Positions 44,866 to 53,674 are shown, numbered from the stretch's first letter. The stretch is DNA of 64,000 bases from Govania unica (GCF_027920805.1 NZ_JANWOI010000002.1:372001-436000), one strand, 5' to 3'. Numbers and translations: made by a program. Notes: generated by a model not told the origin, from the letters alone.

Positions 44866-45828
44866 ATGACCGTTTTGACGACCCAGACAGAGCAACGCGC
44901 ACGTCTTTTCGACGTTATTCGTAAGGAACTTGCGACTCCAGTTGATCCGCGTGTTGGTGCGGCGGTCGAAGACCTGGCCAAGCGGCTGGGTGACGCGGTG
45001 GTCGGCGTGATGTTTTACGGCTCCTGCCTGCGGACCGGAGACCTGTCGGAAAAAATTCTCGATTTTTATGTGATTGTTGAGAGCTATGAGGCTCTGTGGC
45101 CCAGGCGGAGGTTTCTGCGGCTGGCCAATCGCCTCCTGCCGCCTAATGTCTTTTATGCCGAATGCGTGGTGGGTGGGGAAACCCTCAGATCCAAATACGC
45201 GGTTCTGTCCCTTGCGGATTTCGAACGCCTGTGCGGGCCAGACACATTCAATTCATCGGTCTGGGCGCGGTTCGCACAGCCTGTTCGCATGGTTTGGGCG
45301 CGAGACAAGGCGACAGAGGTTCGCCTGGCTCGGGCGGTGACCGACGCTGTTTTAACCACGATCGGGGAAACCCTGCCTTTGAAGCGGGCGACATTTGGTC
45401 CGGGTGAGCTTTGGCCGCGCGCCTTTACCGAGACTTATGCCGTGGAACTCCGGTCCGAGAAACAGGACAAGGGGCAGGAAATTGTTGCGCTCTATCAAGA
45501 ACGCTATGACGCGCTGACGCCGATTGTGCTCGCCTGTTTCGGCAGCCGGGCGGTGGATGGTGGCCGCTATTCGCGTCCTGAGAATCTGCCCTCGCTGGAC
45601 AAAATCACCAGCCGTTGGAGCCTTCGCCGGCGGCAGGGCAAGATCTTGAGCGTCCTTAGACTGATCAAGGCCGCCTCGACATTCGAAGGCGGCCTTGATT
45701 ATCTCGCTTGGAAGATCAGTCGTCACTCAGGCGTGCCGCTTGTGGTCACGCCGTGGCAGCGGCGACACCCTGTCCTGGCTGGCCTGACGATGTTCTGGCG
45801 TCTGCACCGGAAAGGTGCGTTTCGCTGA
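44866..45828 (+). CDS. Tam41-like phosphatidate (or ceramide-phosphate) cytidylyltransferase
   Basis: A 320-residue protein whose pattern matches mitochondrial Tam41/Mmp37, a CDP-diacylglycerol synthase. Shared features are the nucleotidyltransferase motif YGSCLRTGD (residues 51-59), the metal-binding ILDFYVIVE (D66), LPPNVFYAE and SKYAVLSLADFE, then a short W-x-R-hydrophobic segment. Bacteria normally use the unrelated CdsA, so a soluble Tam41-like enzyme behind a lipid kinase suggests activation of a special phospholipid such as ceramide 1-phosphate to a CDP form (inference). It overlaps the convergent serine palmitoyltransferase gene by 83 bases. Start is the ATG without a strong ribosome binding site, fitting coupling to the kinase. 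Confidence 0.68.
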   Translation: MTVLTTQTEQRARLFDVIRKELATPVDPRVGAAVEDLAKRLGDAVVGVMFYGSCLRTGDLSEKILDFYVIVESYEALWPRRRFLRLANRLLPPNVFYAECVVGGETLRSKYAVLSLADFERLCGPDTFNSSVWARFAQPVRMVWARDKATEVRLARAVTDAVLTTIGETLPLKRATFGPGELWPRAFTETYAVELRSEKQDKGQEIVALYQERYDALTPIVLACFGSRAVDGGRYSRPENLPSLDKITSRWSLRRRQGKILSVLRLIKAASTFEGGLDYLAWKISRHSGVPLVVTPWQRRHPVLAGLTMFWRLHRKGAFR

Positions 45829-47011
45829 GAATGCCAAGCGCCGCGCCGACTTCGGCGAATTTCTCCAGCATGATCTCGATCTGTTCCGCGGTGTGGGCGG
45901 CCGACAGGCTGCAGCGCAACAGATAGACCCCGGCCGGAGTCGCGGGCGGGAAGGCGAGGTTCACATAGACCCCGGCCTTCAACAGCTGCGACCAGAAATG
46001 CATGGCGCCTGCCTGGTCACGGACAATGACGGCGCTGATCGGGCTGACCGGCGCGCCAAGCTCGAACCCAAGATCTGAGAGGCCTTGATGGAGCTGGCGG
46101 GCATTGTCCCACAGCTTGTCCTTGATATCGGCGGAGGACCCCATGATGCGTATGGCAGCTGTGGCGGATGCAACGACTGACGGCGGCAGAGAGGCGGTAA
46201 AGAGATAGGGCCGGCAGACATAGCGCAGCACTTCGAATTTCGGATGGTTGCTGACACAGAAGCCGCCGATGGTGCCGACGCTTTTGCTGAAGGTGCCGAC
46301 GATGAAATCGACTTGATCTTCAATGCCTTCTTCCTGGACGACGCCACGGCCGGTGGCCCCGAAGACACCCATGGAATGGGCTTCGTCGACCAGAACCGCA
46401 GCGCCATGGGCCTTGGCCACGGCAACCAGTTCCTTCACCGGAGCCTTGTCGCCGAGCATGCTGTAAAGGCCTTCGATCACCACGAGGCGTCCGGCCTTGG
46501 GGTCGATGCGCTTCAGGCGCTTGTCGAGGTCGGCGGCGTCATTGTGCTTGAAGCGGATGACCGTCGCGTTGCCCATCTTGCAGCCGTCATAGATCGACGC
46601 GTGGCTGTCAGCGTCGATCAGGATGAAATCATCCGAACCGCAAAGCGTTGAAATCATGCCCAGATTGGCCTGGTAGCCGGTCGAGAACACCATGGCATGC
46701 TCGGTGCCGTAAAATTCGGCCAGTGTCTTTTCGAGCGTGCGGTGGCCCGAATAGGTGCCGTTCAGCACTCGCGAGCCGGTGGTTCCGGTTCCGTCACTGT
46801 CAAGCGCAGCCTTGGCGGCGGCGATGCAATCGGGATGGAACGTCAGGCCAAGGTAATTGTTGGTCCCCGCAAGGATGGTCCGGCGGCCATTGATGATGGC
46901 TTCGGTCTGCGAGATGACTTCGTCCATGCAGAGAGTGAAAGGATTGCCATCTTCGAACGGAAGACGGGCTTTCATTGCAAGGACGGAATTGAATTTATCA
47001 AAAAGATCCAC
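45746..47011 (-). CDS. spt: Serine palmitoyltransferase
   Basis: PLP-dependent alpha-oxoamine synthase that condenses serine with an acyl thioester to 3-ketosphinganine, the first step of sphingolipid synthesis. The 421-residue protein has AGTNNYLGLTFHP near residue 48, GSRVLNGTYSGHRTLE, VLVDEAHSMGVFGATGRG and the PLP lysine K243 in GTFSKSVGTIGGF. Relatives include KBL and BioF, but the N-terminus and the adjacent ACP, CerR and acyl-AMP ligase fix the assignment. It follows the ACP gene after five bases. Its 3' end overlaps the convergent cytidylyltransferase gene by 83 bases. Confidence 0.92.
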   Translation of the reverse strand: MDLFDKFNSVLAMKARLPFEDGNPFTLCMDEVISQTEAIINGRRTILAGTNNYLGLTFHPDCIAAAKAALDSDGTGTTGSRVLNGTYSGHRTLEKTLAEFYGTEHAMVFSTGYQANLGMISTLCGSDDFILIDADSHASIYDGCKMGNATVIRFKHNDAADLDKRLKRIDPKAGRLVVIEGLYSMLGDKAPVKELVAVAKAHGAAVLVDEAHSMGVFGATGRGVVQEEGIEDQVDFIVGTFSKSVGTIGGFCVSNHPKFEVLRYVCRPYLFTASLPPSVVASATAAIRIMGSSADIKDKLWDNARQLHQGLSDLGFELGAPVSPISAVIVRDQAGAMHFWSQLLKAGVYVNLAFPPATPAGVYLLRCSLSAAHTAEQIEIMLEKFAEVGAALGILSETHLSGADARTSSGQPGQGVAAATA

Positions 47012-47016
47012 GCGCC

Positions 47017-47280
47017 TTACCCCTGAATGATCTTTTGTACGGCGGCGGATACCTGCCCCAGGCGTTCGAGATCCGGCAAAATGTTCAGTGGAACAGTGAT
47101 GTCGTAATGGTCCTCGATAGCGGCCAACAGATCCATGACCGCGAGAGAATCAAGATCGAGATCGGACGAAAAGCTGGTGTCCCGGGTGATGGCGATGTTC
47201 TTTTTATTGAACGGCGCAATCAGCTTAAGGACTTCCGCGAAAATCTCTTCTTCGGACAGGTTTTTGATGTCGGCTTGCAT
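47017..47280 (-). CDS. Dedicated acyl carrier protein of the sphingolipid pathway
   Basis: An 87-residue ACP with the phosphopantetheine attachment serine S45 in DLDLDSLAVMDL. The rest is acidic and helical as expected. Located between CerR and serine palmitoyltransferase, it probably carries the acyl chain that the AMP ligase loads and Spt uses. The start is MQADIK (47280), which has GGAG about twelve bases upstream; MENALA (47298) is an alternative. Confidence 0.9.
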   Translation of the reverse strand: MQADIKNLSEEEIFAEVLKLIAPFNKKNIAITRDTSFSSDLDLDSLAVMDLLAAIEDHYDITVPLNILPDLERLGQVSAAVQKIIQG

Positions 47281-47433
47281 AGCGAGGGCGTTCTCCATGG
47301 GGCAGTGCCCGGATGATTGTGCCGGGTTATCTTGGTCGGCAAGGTTATACCACATGAATGTGCGAAAACACTATTCCTAGCATGGGCCAAGCAAACAGTT
47401 ACAAAAGGCGGTCGTGCGGCGGATTTAACAGAG

Positions 47434-48375
47434 TTAAAACAGAAAATTATGGCGATACCAAGCCAAGGTTTCGGCAAGACCGTCCTGAAGGCCGATCCGG
47501 GGGTCCCATAACCCCGATCTGTTGAGGAGCGGCGATTGTGCCACCCAGTCCGGATGGGTCAGTTCCCGGGCCTTGCCCGGCGTCAGCATGGGGGCCTGGC
47601 CGGTGAGGCGGGACAGGATTTGATTGAGCGCGCCTATGAGGCCGAGAAGTCTGGCCGGTACGGGCAGCAGATGGACGCGGCGGCCGAGGATGGCGGCGGC
47701 GATCTCATAAACCTCTGCAAGGCCATAACCGTTCGGGCGGCCATCATCGAGTTCGAAAATCTGGCCCCGGACGCTGGCTTGCGGTGCATCGAGGAGGGCG
47801 AGCACGGCCGCCATCAGATCCTGCACATGAATGAGCGACAGGCGGGCCGCGCGGCCGCCGGGCAGGAAGCCGACGCCGAATTTCAGGCTTTTGAAAATCT
47901 TGAGGATTTCCATGTCGCCGGGGCCATAGACTGCGGGTGGGCGCAGTCCGCACCATAAAAGGTCTGAGGTTTCATGGAGGATGGTTTCACCCGCCGCTTT
48001 GGAGGCTGCATAGTCGGACAGTCCTGGTTCGCGGGCGGCGAGGGATGACAGATGGATGACACGGGCCGTCGGGGTCTCCGCCCGGACATGGCTCAGGAGA
48101 CGGGCGACGGCATCGGCATTCGCATCAAAGAACGCGGTCTTGGACCGGGCCTTCACGAGGCCTGCGCAATGAATGACGGCATCGGCGCCGCGCACCAGTC
48201 GGGCAAGGGCGTCGTCATCGGCCATGTCGCCGGAAATCCAGCGGATCCCGGCTTGGTCCGGTCGGGCGCGGCGGGTCAGGGCCTGCACATGATCGCCGCG
48301 CGCCAACAGGGCGGCCATGATATGGCCACCGATGAAGCCGGTTGCACCCGTGATGGCGATGGTTTGCTGGGGCAT
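47434..48375 (-). CDS. cerR: NAD(P)-dependent 3-ketosphinganine reductase, CerR-type
   Basis: A 313-residue extended short-chain dehydrogenase/epimerase-fold protein. The nucleotide-binding GATGFIGG starts at residue 10 and the catalytic pair is Y122 and K126 in DYAASKAAGE, with a preceding HLSSLAA. In Caulobacter a protein of this family, CerR, reduces the keto group made by Spt. Position between the acyl-AMP ligase and the ACP/Spt pair supports that role. It is preceded by a terminator-like hairpin, so a separate promoter may exist for cerR-acp-spt. Confidence 0.85.
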   Translation of the reverse strand: MPQQTIAITGATGFIGGHIMAALLARGDHVQALTRRARPDQAGIRWISGDMADDDALARLVRGADAVIHCAGLVKARSKTAFFDANADAVARLLSHVRAETPTARVIHLSSLAAREPGLSDYAASKAAGETILHETSDLLWCGLRPPAVYGPGDMEILKIFKSLKFGVGFLPGGRAARLSLIHVQDLMAAVLALLDAPQASVRGQIFELDDGRPNGYGLAEVYEIAAAILGRRVHLLPVPARLLGLIGALNQILSRLTGQAPMLTPGKARELTHPDWVAQSPLLNRSGLWDPRIGLQDGLAETLAWYRHNFLF

Positions 48376-48396
48376 GGGGGCTTACTCGTGAAAAAC

Positions 48397-48424
48397 AAAA
48401 GGCGGAACCTTGGTCCCGCCTTTT
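48397..48424 (-). terminator. Rho-independent terminator after the acyl-AMP ligase
   Basis: On the minus strand AAAAGGCGG pairs with CCGCCTTTT, extended by ACC/GGT after one mismatch, with a two-base loop core, and is followed by a T-rich run TTTTGTTTTT. It lies 20 bases after the ligase stop and just before cerR. It looks like a working terminator that would split the cluster into two units or reduce downstream expression. Confidence 0.75.
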
Positions 48425-48444
48425 ACTGTATCCAGGGCAATCAC

Positions 48445-50247
48445 TTACTGCACTATGAAAGCGCCGGACAGATAATTGTTCCGGGCCTTGGAGCGGCTGA
48501 GCTTGCCGGACGAAGTTTTCGGCAGCGAGCGCGGATGCACCAGAATGACCTCGCAGGCCATGCCGAAGAACTGCTGCACGGTTTCCTTGATCTGACGCTG
48601 CAGGTCGGCGCGGGCGTCTTCGTCACGGAGACGGCATTGCACTAGGACCATCGGCACTTCCTCGGCATTGCGGCCGGGGACTGAGATGGCGGCGCTGTCG
48701 CCCGCCCGCAGGCCGGGGAGCTGTTCGACCGCCCATTCAATGTCCTGCGGCCAGTGATTGCGGCCGTTGATGATCATCATGTCCTTGAAGCGCCCAACGA
48801 TGAACAGCGAACGGCCATGCATATAGCCCATGTCGCCGGTATCGAGCCAGCCATCGCGGCTGAGCGCCTGACGGGTGGCTTCTTCATCGAGGTAATATTC
48901 GCGCATGACGCTGTTGCCGCGCAGGAAGACCCGGCCGATCTGGCGATCGCCCAGAACATGGCCCTGCTCGTCGCGGATGTCGATTTCATATTCCGGCAGC
49001 GGAATGCCGCAATTGACTACGGCGCGGTAGGCGACATTGTCATTGCTGGTCTGATGGGCAAAGAAACCCGAAGCCATGTCGGCCAGCGCGTGGCCGTTGG
49101 TGCCGCTTTGGTGATGGGTGCTTTTCTGGGTGCTATGGAGGTCGCCGGACAGGACACGCTCGTCAACCATGTCAACTTCGACGCCATGGCCAAGCTGAGC
49201 AAAACTGACCGCAAGCGTGCATTCGGCCAGACCGTAGCTTGCCACGAAGGCCTTTTCATTGAACCCGGTGGGGGCCAGCGTCTGGGCGAAACGTTCAAGC
49301 ACGTCGGGACGGATCATGTCGCCGCCGATGCCAGCCACACGCCAGGAGCTGAGATCAAGGCTGTTGATGGCGGTTTCACCAGCGCGGCGGGCGCAGATTT
49401 CATAGCCGAAGGTCGGGCTGTAGGAAATCGTGCCACGGTTGGCGCTGAGCAGATTGAGCCATTGCAGCGGACGACGGGCGAAGTCTTCGGTAGCCAGGAA
49501 ATCAACCGAAACCTGACAGGTCACCGGCACCAACAGGCAGCCGACGAGGCCCATGTCATGGTAAAACGGCAGCCAGGACGTGCAACGATCATCGTCATTG
49601 AGCTTAACGCCCGACGCACCCATGCCATGGGTATTGGCCAGCAAGGACCGATGAGTGACGGCAACGCCATGGGGGAAGCGCGTGCTGCCCGATGAATATT
49701 GCAGATAGGCGAGATCGTCCGGCGTCGGCAGGCGAAGCGCCGTGTTCACACCGGTTTCAAGCTCGCGGAATTCGTCATGAGTACCGCAAAAGGCGAATTC
49801 AATGCCTTCGGAGGCTTCACGCAGGAAGGTGTCCATGCCGGGCGGGGCCAGGGCCACCGTCGCGCCACAGCTTTTCATTTGCAGATTGAGCTGCTGGGTA
49901 TAGCCATCGCGCCCGCCGAACGAGGTCGGCAGGGGCAAGGGTACCGGTAAGACCGAGGCATATTGGCAGCCCAGGAAAGCCACGGCAAAGTCAAAGCTGG
50001 TGTCGGCAATCAGCGCCACCCGCGTTTCTTTTTCGAGACCAAGGTGGAGAATGCGCTGCGCAAACTCGATCGCGCTGTCGCGGACCAAAGAATAGGGCGC
50101 AGCAACCTCAAGCTGTCCGCGGGCTGAATAAAAATTCAGACCACGTCGGCCATTGGCGGCGTAATCAAGCGCATCGGGAAGTGTTTCAAAATCCGCGAAG
50201 CGCCGCTTTTGCGTGTCATCACGCGTCGGCGTTGGTGCGGGCATCAT
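48445..50247 (-). CDS. Fatty acyl-AMP ligase (acyl-ACP synthetase) of the sphingolipid cluster
   Basis: A 600-residue member of the adenylate-forming FAAL family, which activates a fatty acid as acyl-AMP and loads it on an ACP. Motifs are YLQYSSGSTRFPHGVAVTH (P-loop), SWLPFYHDMGLVG, ISYSPTFGYE, and the C-terminal LDTGDMGYMHG-type segment with VGRFKDMMIINGRNHWPQD and a SRSKARNNYL tail. A homologous gene lies in the Caulobacter sphingolipid locus. The first ATG is at 50247, preceded by a TTG three codons upstream. About 290 bases upstream hold no other gene; a promoter is expected there. Confidence 0.92.
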   Translation of the reverse strand: MMPAPTPTRDDTQKRRFADFETLPDALDYAANGRRGLNFYSARGQLEVAAPYSLVRDSAIEFAQRILHLGLEKETRVALIADTSFDFAVAFLGCQYASVLPVPLPLPTSFGGRDGYTQQLNLQMKSCGATVALAPPGMDTFLREASEGIEFAFCGTHDEFRELETGVNTALRLPTPDDLAYLQYSSGSTRFPHGVAVTHRSLLANTHGMGASGVKLNDDDRCTSWLPFYHDMGLVGCLLVPVTCQVSVDFLATEDFARRPLQWLNLLSANRGTISYSPTFGYEICARRAGETAINSLDLSSWRVAGIGGDMIRPDVLERFAQTLAPTGFNEKAFVASYGLAECTLAVSFAQLGHGVEVDMVDERVLSGDLHSTQKSTHHQSGTNGHALADMASGFFAHQTSNDNVAYRAVVNCGIPLPEYEIDIRDEQGHVLGDRQIGRVFLRGNSVMREYYLDEEATRQALSRDGWLDTGDMGYMHGRSLFIVGRFKDMMIINGRNHWPQDIEWAVEQLPGLRAGDSAAISVPGRNAEEVPMVLVQCRLRDEDARADLQRQIKETVQQFFGMACEVILVHPRSLPKTSSGKLSRSKARNNYLSGAFIVQ

Positions 50248-50539
50248 GACTACCAAGCAAGTCTACCATTCCTTAACCAAGGGCATCCACGCGCAGCAAC
50301 GCATTAAACCCAAACCAACTGGTCAAATAGCGTCACTAAAACATGAGTGCAAGTGTTTTATCCGGCGAGGAACAAGCAACTTCCTATGAATTTCACTGTT
50401 ATGCACGTGAAATCACATCATAAGTCTGCCCCCGTTGAGTGCAGTGAATATTGGTGGAATTTGTCAAGAATAAGGTCAGAGGGGGGAGGTTATTGCAAAA
50501 GAACAATTTCTTTACAGAAATCGGTCGATTTTGAGGCTT

Positions 50540-51457
50540 TTAGGACACAGTTTTGCGTTTTGAGGTCACGGCGATCCCAATCAGGATTAGAGCGCAAGCC
50601 AGAAAATCGGCTGTGCTAAGATTTTCATCAAGCCAGAACACACCGGCAAGGACGCCGATCATCGGCACCAGATAATTGTTCAAGGACGTGATGGTCGCGC
50701 CAACGCGGCGGATCAGGGCCACCATGACAACCATGGCAACAGCGGAGCCGATCACCCCGAGATAGAGCAGGGATAGAGTGGCCTCGACCGTCGGTTTGAG
50801 ATGCCAGGGGGCTTCGAGCAGAAAGCTGAGCGGCAGGAGACAGGCCGTGGCCGAGACCAACAGGGCCGTTGTCAGTTCGAGGCCGTCCATCCCGGGGTTG
50901 TCGCCGTTGCTCATGCGCCGGATCATCAGCCCTTCGAGGGAATAGCTGAAGGCGCTGAGGAGAATGGCGGCAATGCCTAGGATGGCGGAGCTGGACCCGC
51001 TGCCGTCGATGCGGCTTGAAAACAGCACCATGACGCCGGCGAAGCCGATCAGGGTGCCAAGCGCCCGGCGTGGAGTCAGCTTTTCATCGGCTGTGAAGAT
51101 ATGAGCAAGCGGCAGGGTATAGAGCGGCACGCTGGCCATGCAGATGGCCGCGACGGCGCTGTCGATGCTTTGCTGACCCCAGCCGATCAGGCTGAAGGGC
51201 AGCACGAGACCGGCGCAACTGGCTGTCAGGATAAAAAGCCATAGCTTGCCGCCGCGCGGCAGTCGCCGCCCGGTCAGACGCAGATAGACCAGCATGATGA
51301 TGGCGGCGAGGCCGACCCGGATGGCGGCGATGGTGACCGGGGGAAAGCTGGTGAGGGCGATCTTCAGAAAGGCAAAGGCGGTGCCCCAGATGGTGGCCAG
51401 CAGCACCAGCAAAAGAATGTCGAACGGGGTGACGGAGGTGGATCGGCGCGTCTGCAT
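50540..51457 (-). CDS. EamA-family (DMT superfamily) transporter
   Basis: A 305-residue inner-membrane protein with ten hydrophobic helices arranged as two EamA repeats; WGTAFAFLKIAL in the first helix and PMIGVLAGVFWLDE near the end are characteristic. Such proteins mostly export amino acids or other metabolites. The ATG at 51457 has AGGA six bases before it. Substrate unknown. It is divergent from recX across only 48 bases. Confidence 0.88.
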   Translation of the reverse strand: MQTRRSTSVTPFDILLLVLLATIWGTAFAFLKIALTSFPPVTIAAIRVGLAAIIMLVYLRLTGRRLPRGGKLWLFILTASCAGLVLPFSLIGWGQQSIDSAVAAICMASVPLYTLPLAHIFTADEKLTPRRALGTLIGFAGVMVLFSSRIDGSGSSSAILGIAAILLSAFSYSLEGLMIRRMSNGDNPGMDGLELTTALLVSATACLLPLSFLLEAPWHLKPTVEATLSLLYLGVIGSAVAMVVMVALIRRVGATITSLNNYLVPMIGVLAGVFWLDENLSTADFLACALILIGIAVTSKRKTVS

Positions 51458-51505
51458 GCTTATCCTGATCTTGCTAATCGTCTGAGCCTTAGGCACTTTG
51501 GGGCC

Positions 51506-52105
51506 ATGACATCACATAGGCCCGAGAGATCGACCCAAAACGTAAGGCCTCTGTCCGAGGCTGATCTGCGCACGGCTGCGCTGCGCTATCTCGCGCGATT
51601 CGCCACCACCGAAGCCCATCTCATGCAGGTGCTACTGCGGAAAATCAAGCGTGGGCTTGGGTCCGGGGCCGAGGCGGAGCAATTGGAGGCCGGACGCGAC
51701 ATGGCGGTGCGGGTGGCGGCAAGCTGTCAGCGCATGGGGCTTGTGGATGATCGTGCCTATGCGATGGGGCGGGCGCGGCGGTTGCAGGCCGAAGGACGGC
51801 CGCTCTCTCGTATTGCGCGCGACCTCGCCGGGCGCGGGGTGGGGGCGGAGGATGTGGCGGCGGCTCTCGCCAGTCTGCGGGAGGAAGAGGGGGCGGGGCG
51901 CGATCTTGATTTTGCGGCGGCCGCGACCTTGGCCCGTCGGCGTAAGCTTGGCCCCTATCAGATACGCGGCGACCGGCGGGATCCGGTGTTGCGGCGGCGT
52001 GCCTTTGGGGTCTTTGCCCGGGCCGGATTTCCGCTCGATCTTGCGCGCCGGGTTCTGGATGCCGAGTCTGTCGATGCGCTTGATGCCCTGTTGGATGAGA
52101 CTTGA
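51506..52105 (+). CDS. recX: RecX family regulator
   Basis: A 199-residue basic helical protein. It contains the RecX-type three-helix repeats: TAALRYLARFATTEAHLMQVLLRKI, DDRAYAMGRARRLQAEGRPLSRIARDLAGRGV (read as separate segments) and a third near the C-terminus with RRRAFGVFARAGFPLDLARRVL. RecX inhibits RecA filament growth. No recA gene is adjacent. Its TGA stop shares one base with the ATG of the MFS transporter, so the two are translationally coupled. Confidence 0.82.
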   Translation: MTSHRPERSTQNVRPLSEADLRTAALRYLARFATTEAHLMQVLLRKIKRGLGSGAEAEQLEAGRDMAVRVAASCQRMGLVDDRAYAMGRARRLQAEGRPLSRIARDLAGRGVGAEDVAAALASLREEEGAGRDLDFAAAATLARRRKLGPYQIRGDRRDPVLRRRAFGVFARAGFPLDLARRVLDAESVDALDALLDET

Positions 52106-53253
52106 TGGCTTCAGTTGCGGTTCGGTTGGGCGGTCTTTATGGCGGCTATTTCCTGTTTCTTGGGCTTTTTTCACCCTATTGGCCCTTGTGGCTCAAATCC
52201 CATGGCCTTGGGATCGAGGTCATCGGCTGGCTGGTGGCGCTGACCCAGATCCTGAAGGTGATGAGCGCGCCACTGATTGCGCAATTGTCCGATCTGACGG
52301 GGCGGCGGCGGGTGATTTTGTTGACGGCTGCGCTGCTGTCGCCGTTGCTGTTCGGACTTTTCGGGTTGGCTCAGACGGTTTGGGCGTTGTTTCTGGTGAC
52401 GGCGCTTTTGCATCTGGTGTTGCCAGCCATCATGCCTTTGAGCGAGCAGATGGCGCTGGCCGCGGCGCGGCGGGGAGAGCTTGACTATGGCCGCACGCGG
52501 GCGGTCGGCTCCCTTACATTTCTGGTTGCAGCTTACGTCGGCGGGGTGGTGATCGCGGTCAGTTCGGTCAACAGTTTGTTCTGGATGCTGTGGGCGGCGC
52601 TTGGACTGACGGCGCTTGCGGCGCTGTTTCTGCCGCAAGACGATGCGGCGCCACGTTCCACGGGGGCCGGGCGGCTGTCTTTCGGTCCCATCGCGGGACT
52701 GCTGCGGCAGCCGGGCTTTGCCCGCATGCTGGCGACGGTGAGCCTGCTGCATGCGAGCCATGCCATGCTTTATGTGAGTGGCACGCTCCATTGGCAGGCC
52801 CATGGCATTGGCACCGCGACCATTGGCGGCTTGTGGGCGGTGGGCGTGGTGGCGGAAATCCTGCTGTTCCTGAGTGCGAGACGCTGGATCGAGCGTTGGT
52901 CCTTGTCACATATTCTCATGGGGACGGGGGCGCTTGGGGTTGTGCGCTGGGGGGTGACGGCGGTCACGCTGGATCTGACGGTGCTGTTCGGCATCCAGAT
53001 TCTGCATGGGGTGACTTATGGGGTCACCCATATGGCGGCGATGCGGTATCTCGGCCGGGCCGTGCCGGAGCATCGGACGGCCACGGCACAGGCTTTATAT
53101 AGTGCCATTCCCATGGGGTTGGCATCGGGCACCGCTTTGGCGCTGTCGGGCGTTTTTTACGACAGGTTGGGTGGGGGCGCTTTCTGGATCATGGCGGGGT
53201 TCTGCGGTCTGGCGTTCTGGATTGCGCGCCGGATCAGGTTACCGGCGTCTTAA
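52105..53253 (+). CDS. MFS transporter, HcaT/3-phenylpropionate permease-like
   Basis: A 382-residue protein with twelve hydrophobic helices of the MFS_1-like group. Segments YGGYFLFLGLFSPYWPLWLKSHG at the N-terminus (helix 1) and DYGRTRAVGSLTFLVAAYVGG in the middle resemble the phenylpropionate:proton symporter family. The actual substrate is unknown. The ATG overlaps the recX stop (TGATG). The 3' end overlaps the convergent scaffold-protein gene by 20 bases. Confidence 0.83.
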   Translation: MASVAVRLGGLYGGYFLFLGLFSPYWPLWLKSHGLGIEVIGWLVALTQILKVMSAPLIAQLSDLTGRRRVILLTAALLSPLLFGLFGLAQTVWALFLVTALLHLVLPAIMPLSEQMALAAARRGELDYGRTRAVGSLTFLVAAYVGGVVIAVSSVNSLFWMLWAALGLTALAALFLPQDDAAPRSTGAGRLSFGPIAGLLRQPGFARMLATVSLLHASHAMLYVSGTLHWQAHGIGTATIGGLWAVGVVAEILLFLSARRWIERWSLSHILMGTGALGVVRWGVTAVTLDLTVLFGIQILHGVTYGVTHMAAMRYLGRAVPEHRTATAQALYSAIPMGLASGTALALSGVFYDRLGGGAFWIMAGFCGLAFWIARRIRLPAS

Positions 53254-53662
53254 GTGCAGTGGTCAGCGCCTCGAACGGCAGGAGCACGCATTTTTGACGG
53301 GCCGCATGGGGTTGCACCGGGGCAAAGACCGAGAAGCGGGTGAAGGCGGCGGGGAGGGCTGTTTCCGGGCCACCGCTGAGAAAGGCGCGAATGGCTTCCT
53401 CAGTGGCGTGGCAGGCGGCGGGCTCAAGGCCAGGCAAAGTTTCCGCCAGCAAAGAAGCGCTCGCCTGACAAAGCACGCAGGCGCGGGTTTTGTGGCCCAC
53501 TTCGGTAATGACGCCGTTCTTAATCCTGAGATCAAGGGTGATGCGGTCACCACAAAGCGGATTGCGGATGTCTGCACTGGCATCCGGAGCCTCAAGGCGA
53601 CCAGCGCCATGGGCCGTTGCGGCAAGTCGCAAGATTTCGGTCTGGTACAAGGGATCAATCAT
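53234..53662 (-). CDS. SufU/IscU-like iron-sulfur cluster scaffold
   Basis: A 142-residue IscU-fold protein. The metal-binding cysteines are present: C37 in NPLCGD with the adjacent aspartate, C62 and C65 in ACVLCQASASLL, and C125 in RQKCVLLPFEAL. The ordering and spacing resemble SufU and the alphaproteobacterial IscU-like paralogs rather than classical IscU, because the LPPVK motif is missing. It could be a zinc-bound sulfur acceptor or a cluster scaffold. No other suf gene is adjacent. A 46-residue membrane protein gene precedes it by twelve bases. Confidence 0.85.
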   Translation of the reverse strand: MIDPLYQTEILRLAATAHGAGRLEAPDASADIRNPLCGDRITLDLRIKNGVITEVGHKTRACVLCQASASLLAETLPGLEPAACHATEEAIRAFLSGGPETALPAAFTRFSVFAPVQPHAARQKCVLLPFEALTTALKTPVT

Positions 53663-53674
53663 CAGAGACGATAC

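Noticed and set aside
50347-50619. Plus-strand open frame of 90 codons upstream of the EamA gene
   Set aside because: The product has mixed composition without domain features, no good ribosome binding site, and overlaps the 3' end of the EamA gene on the other strand.
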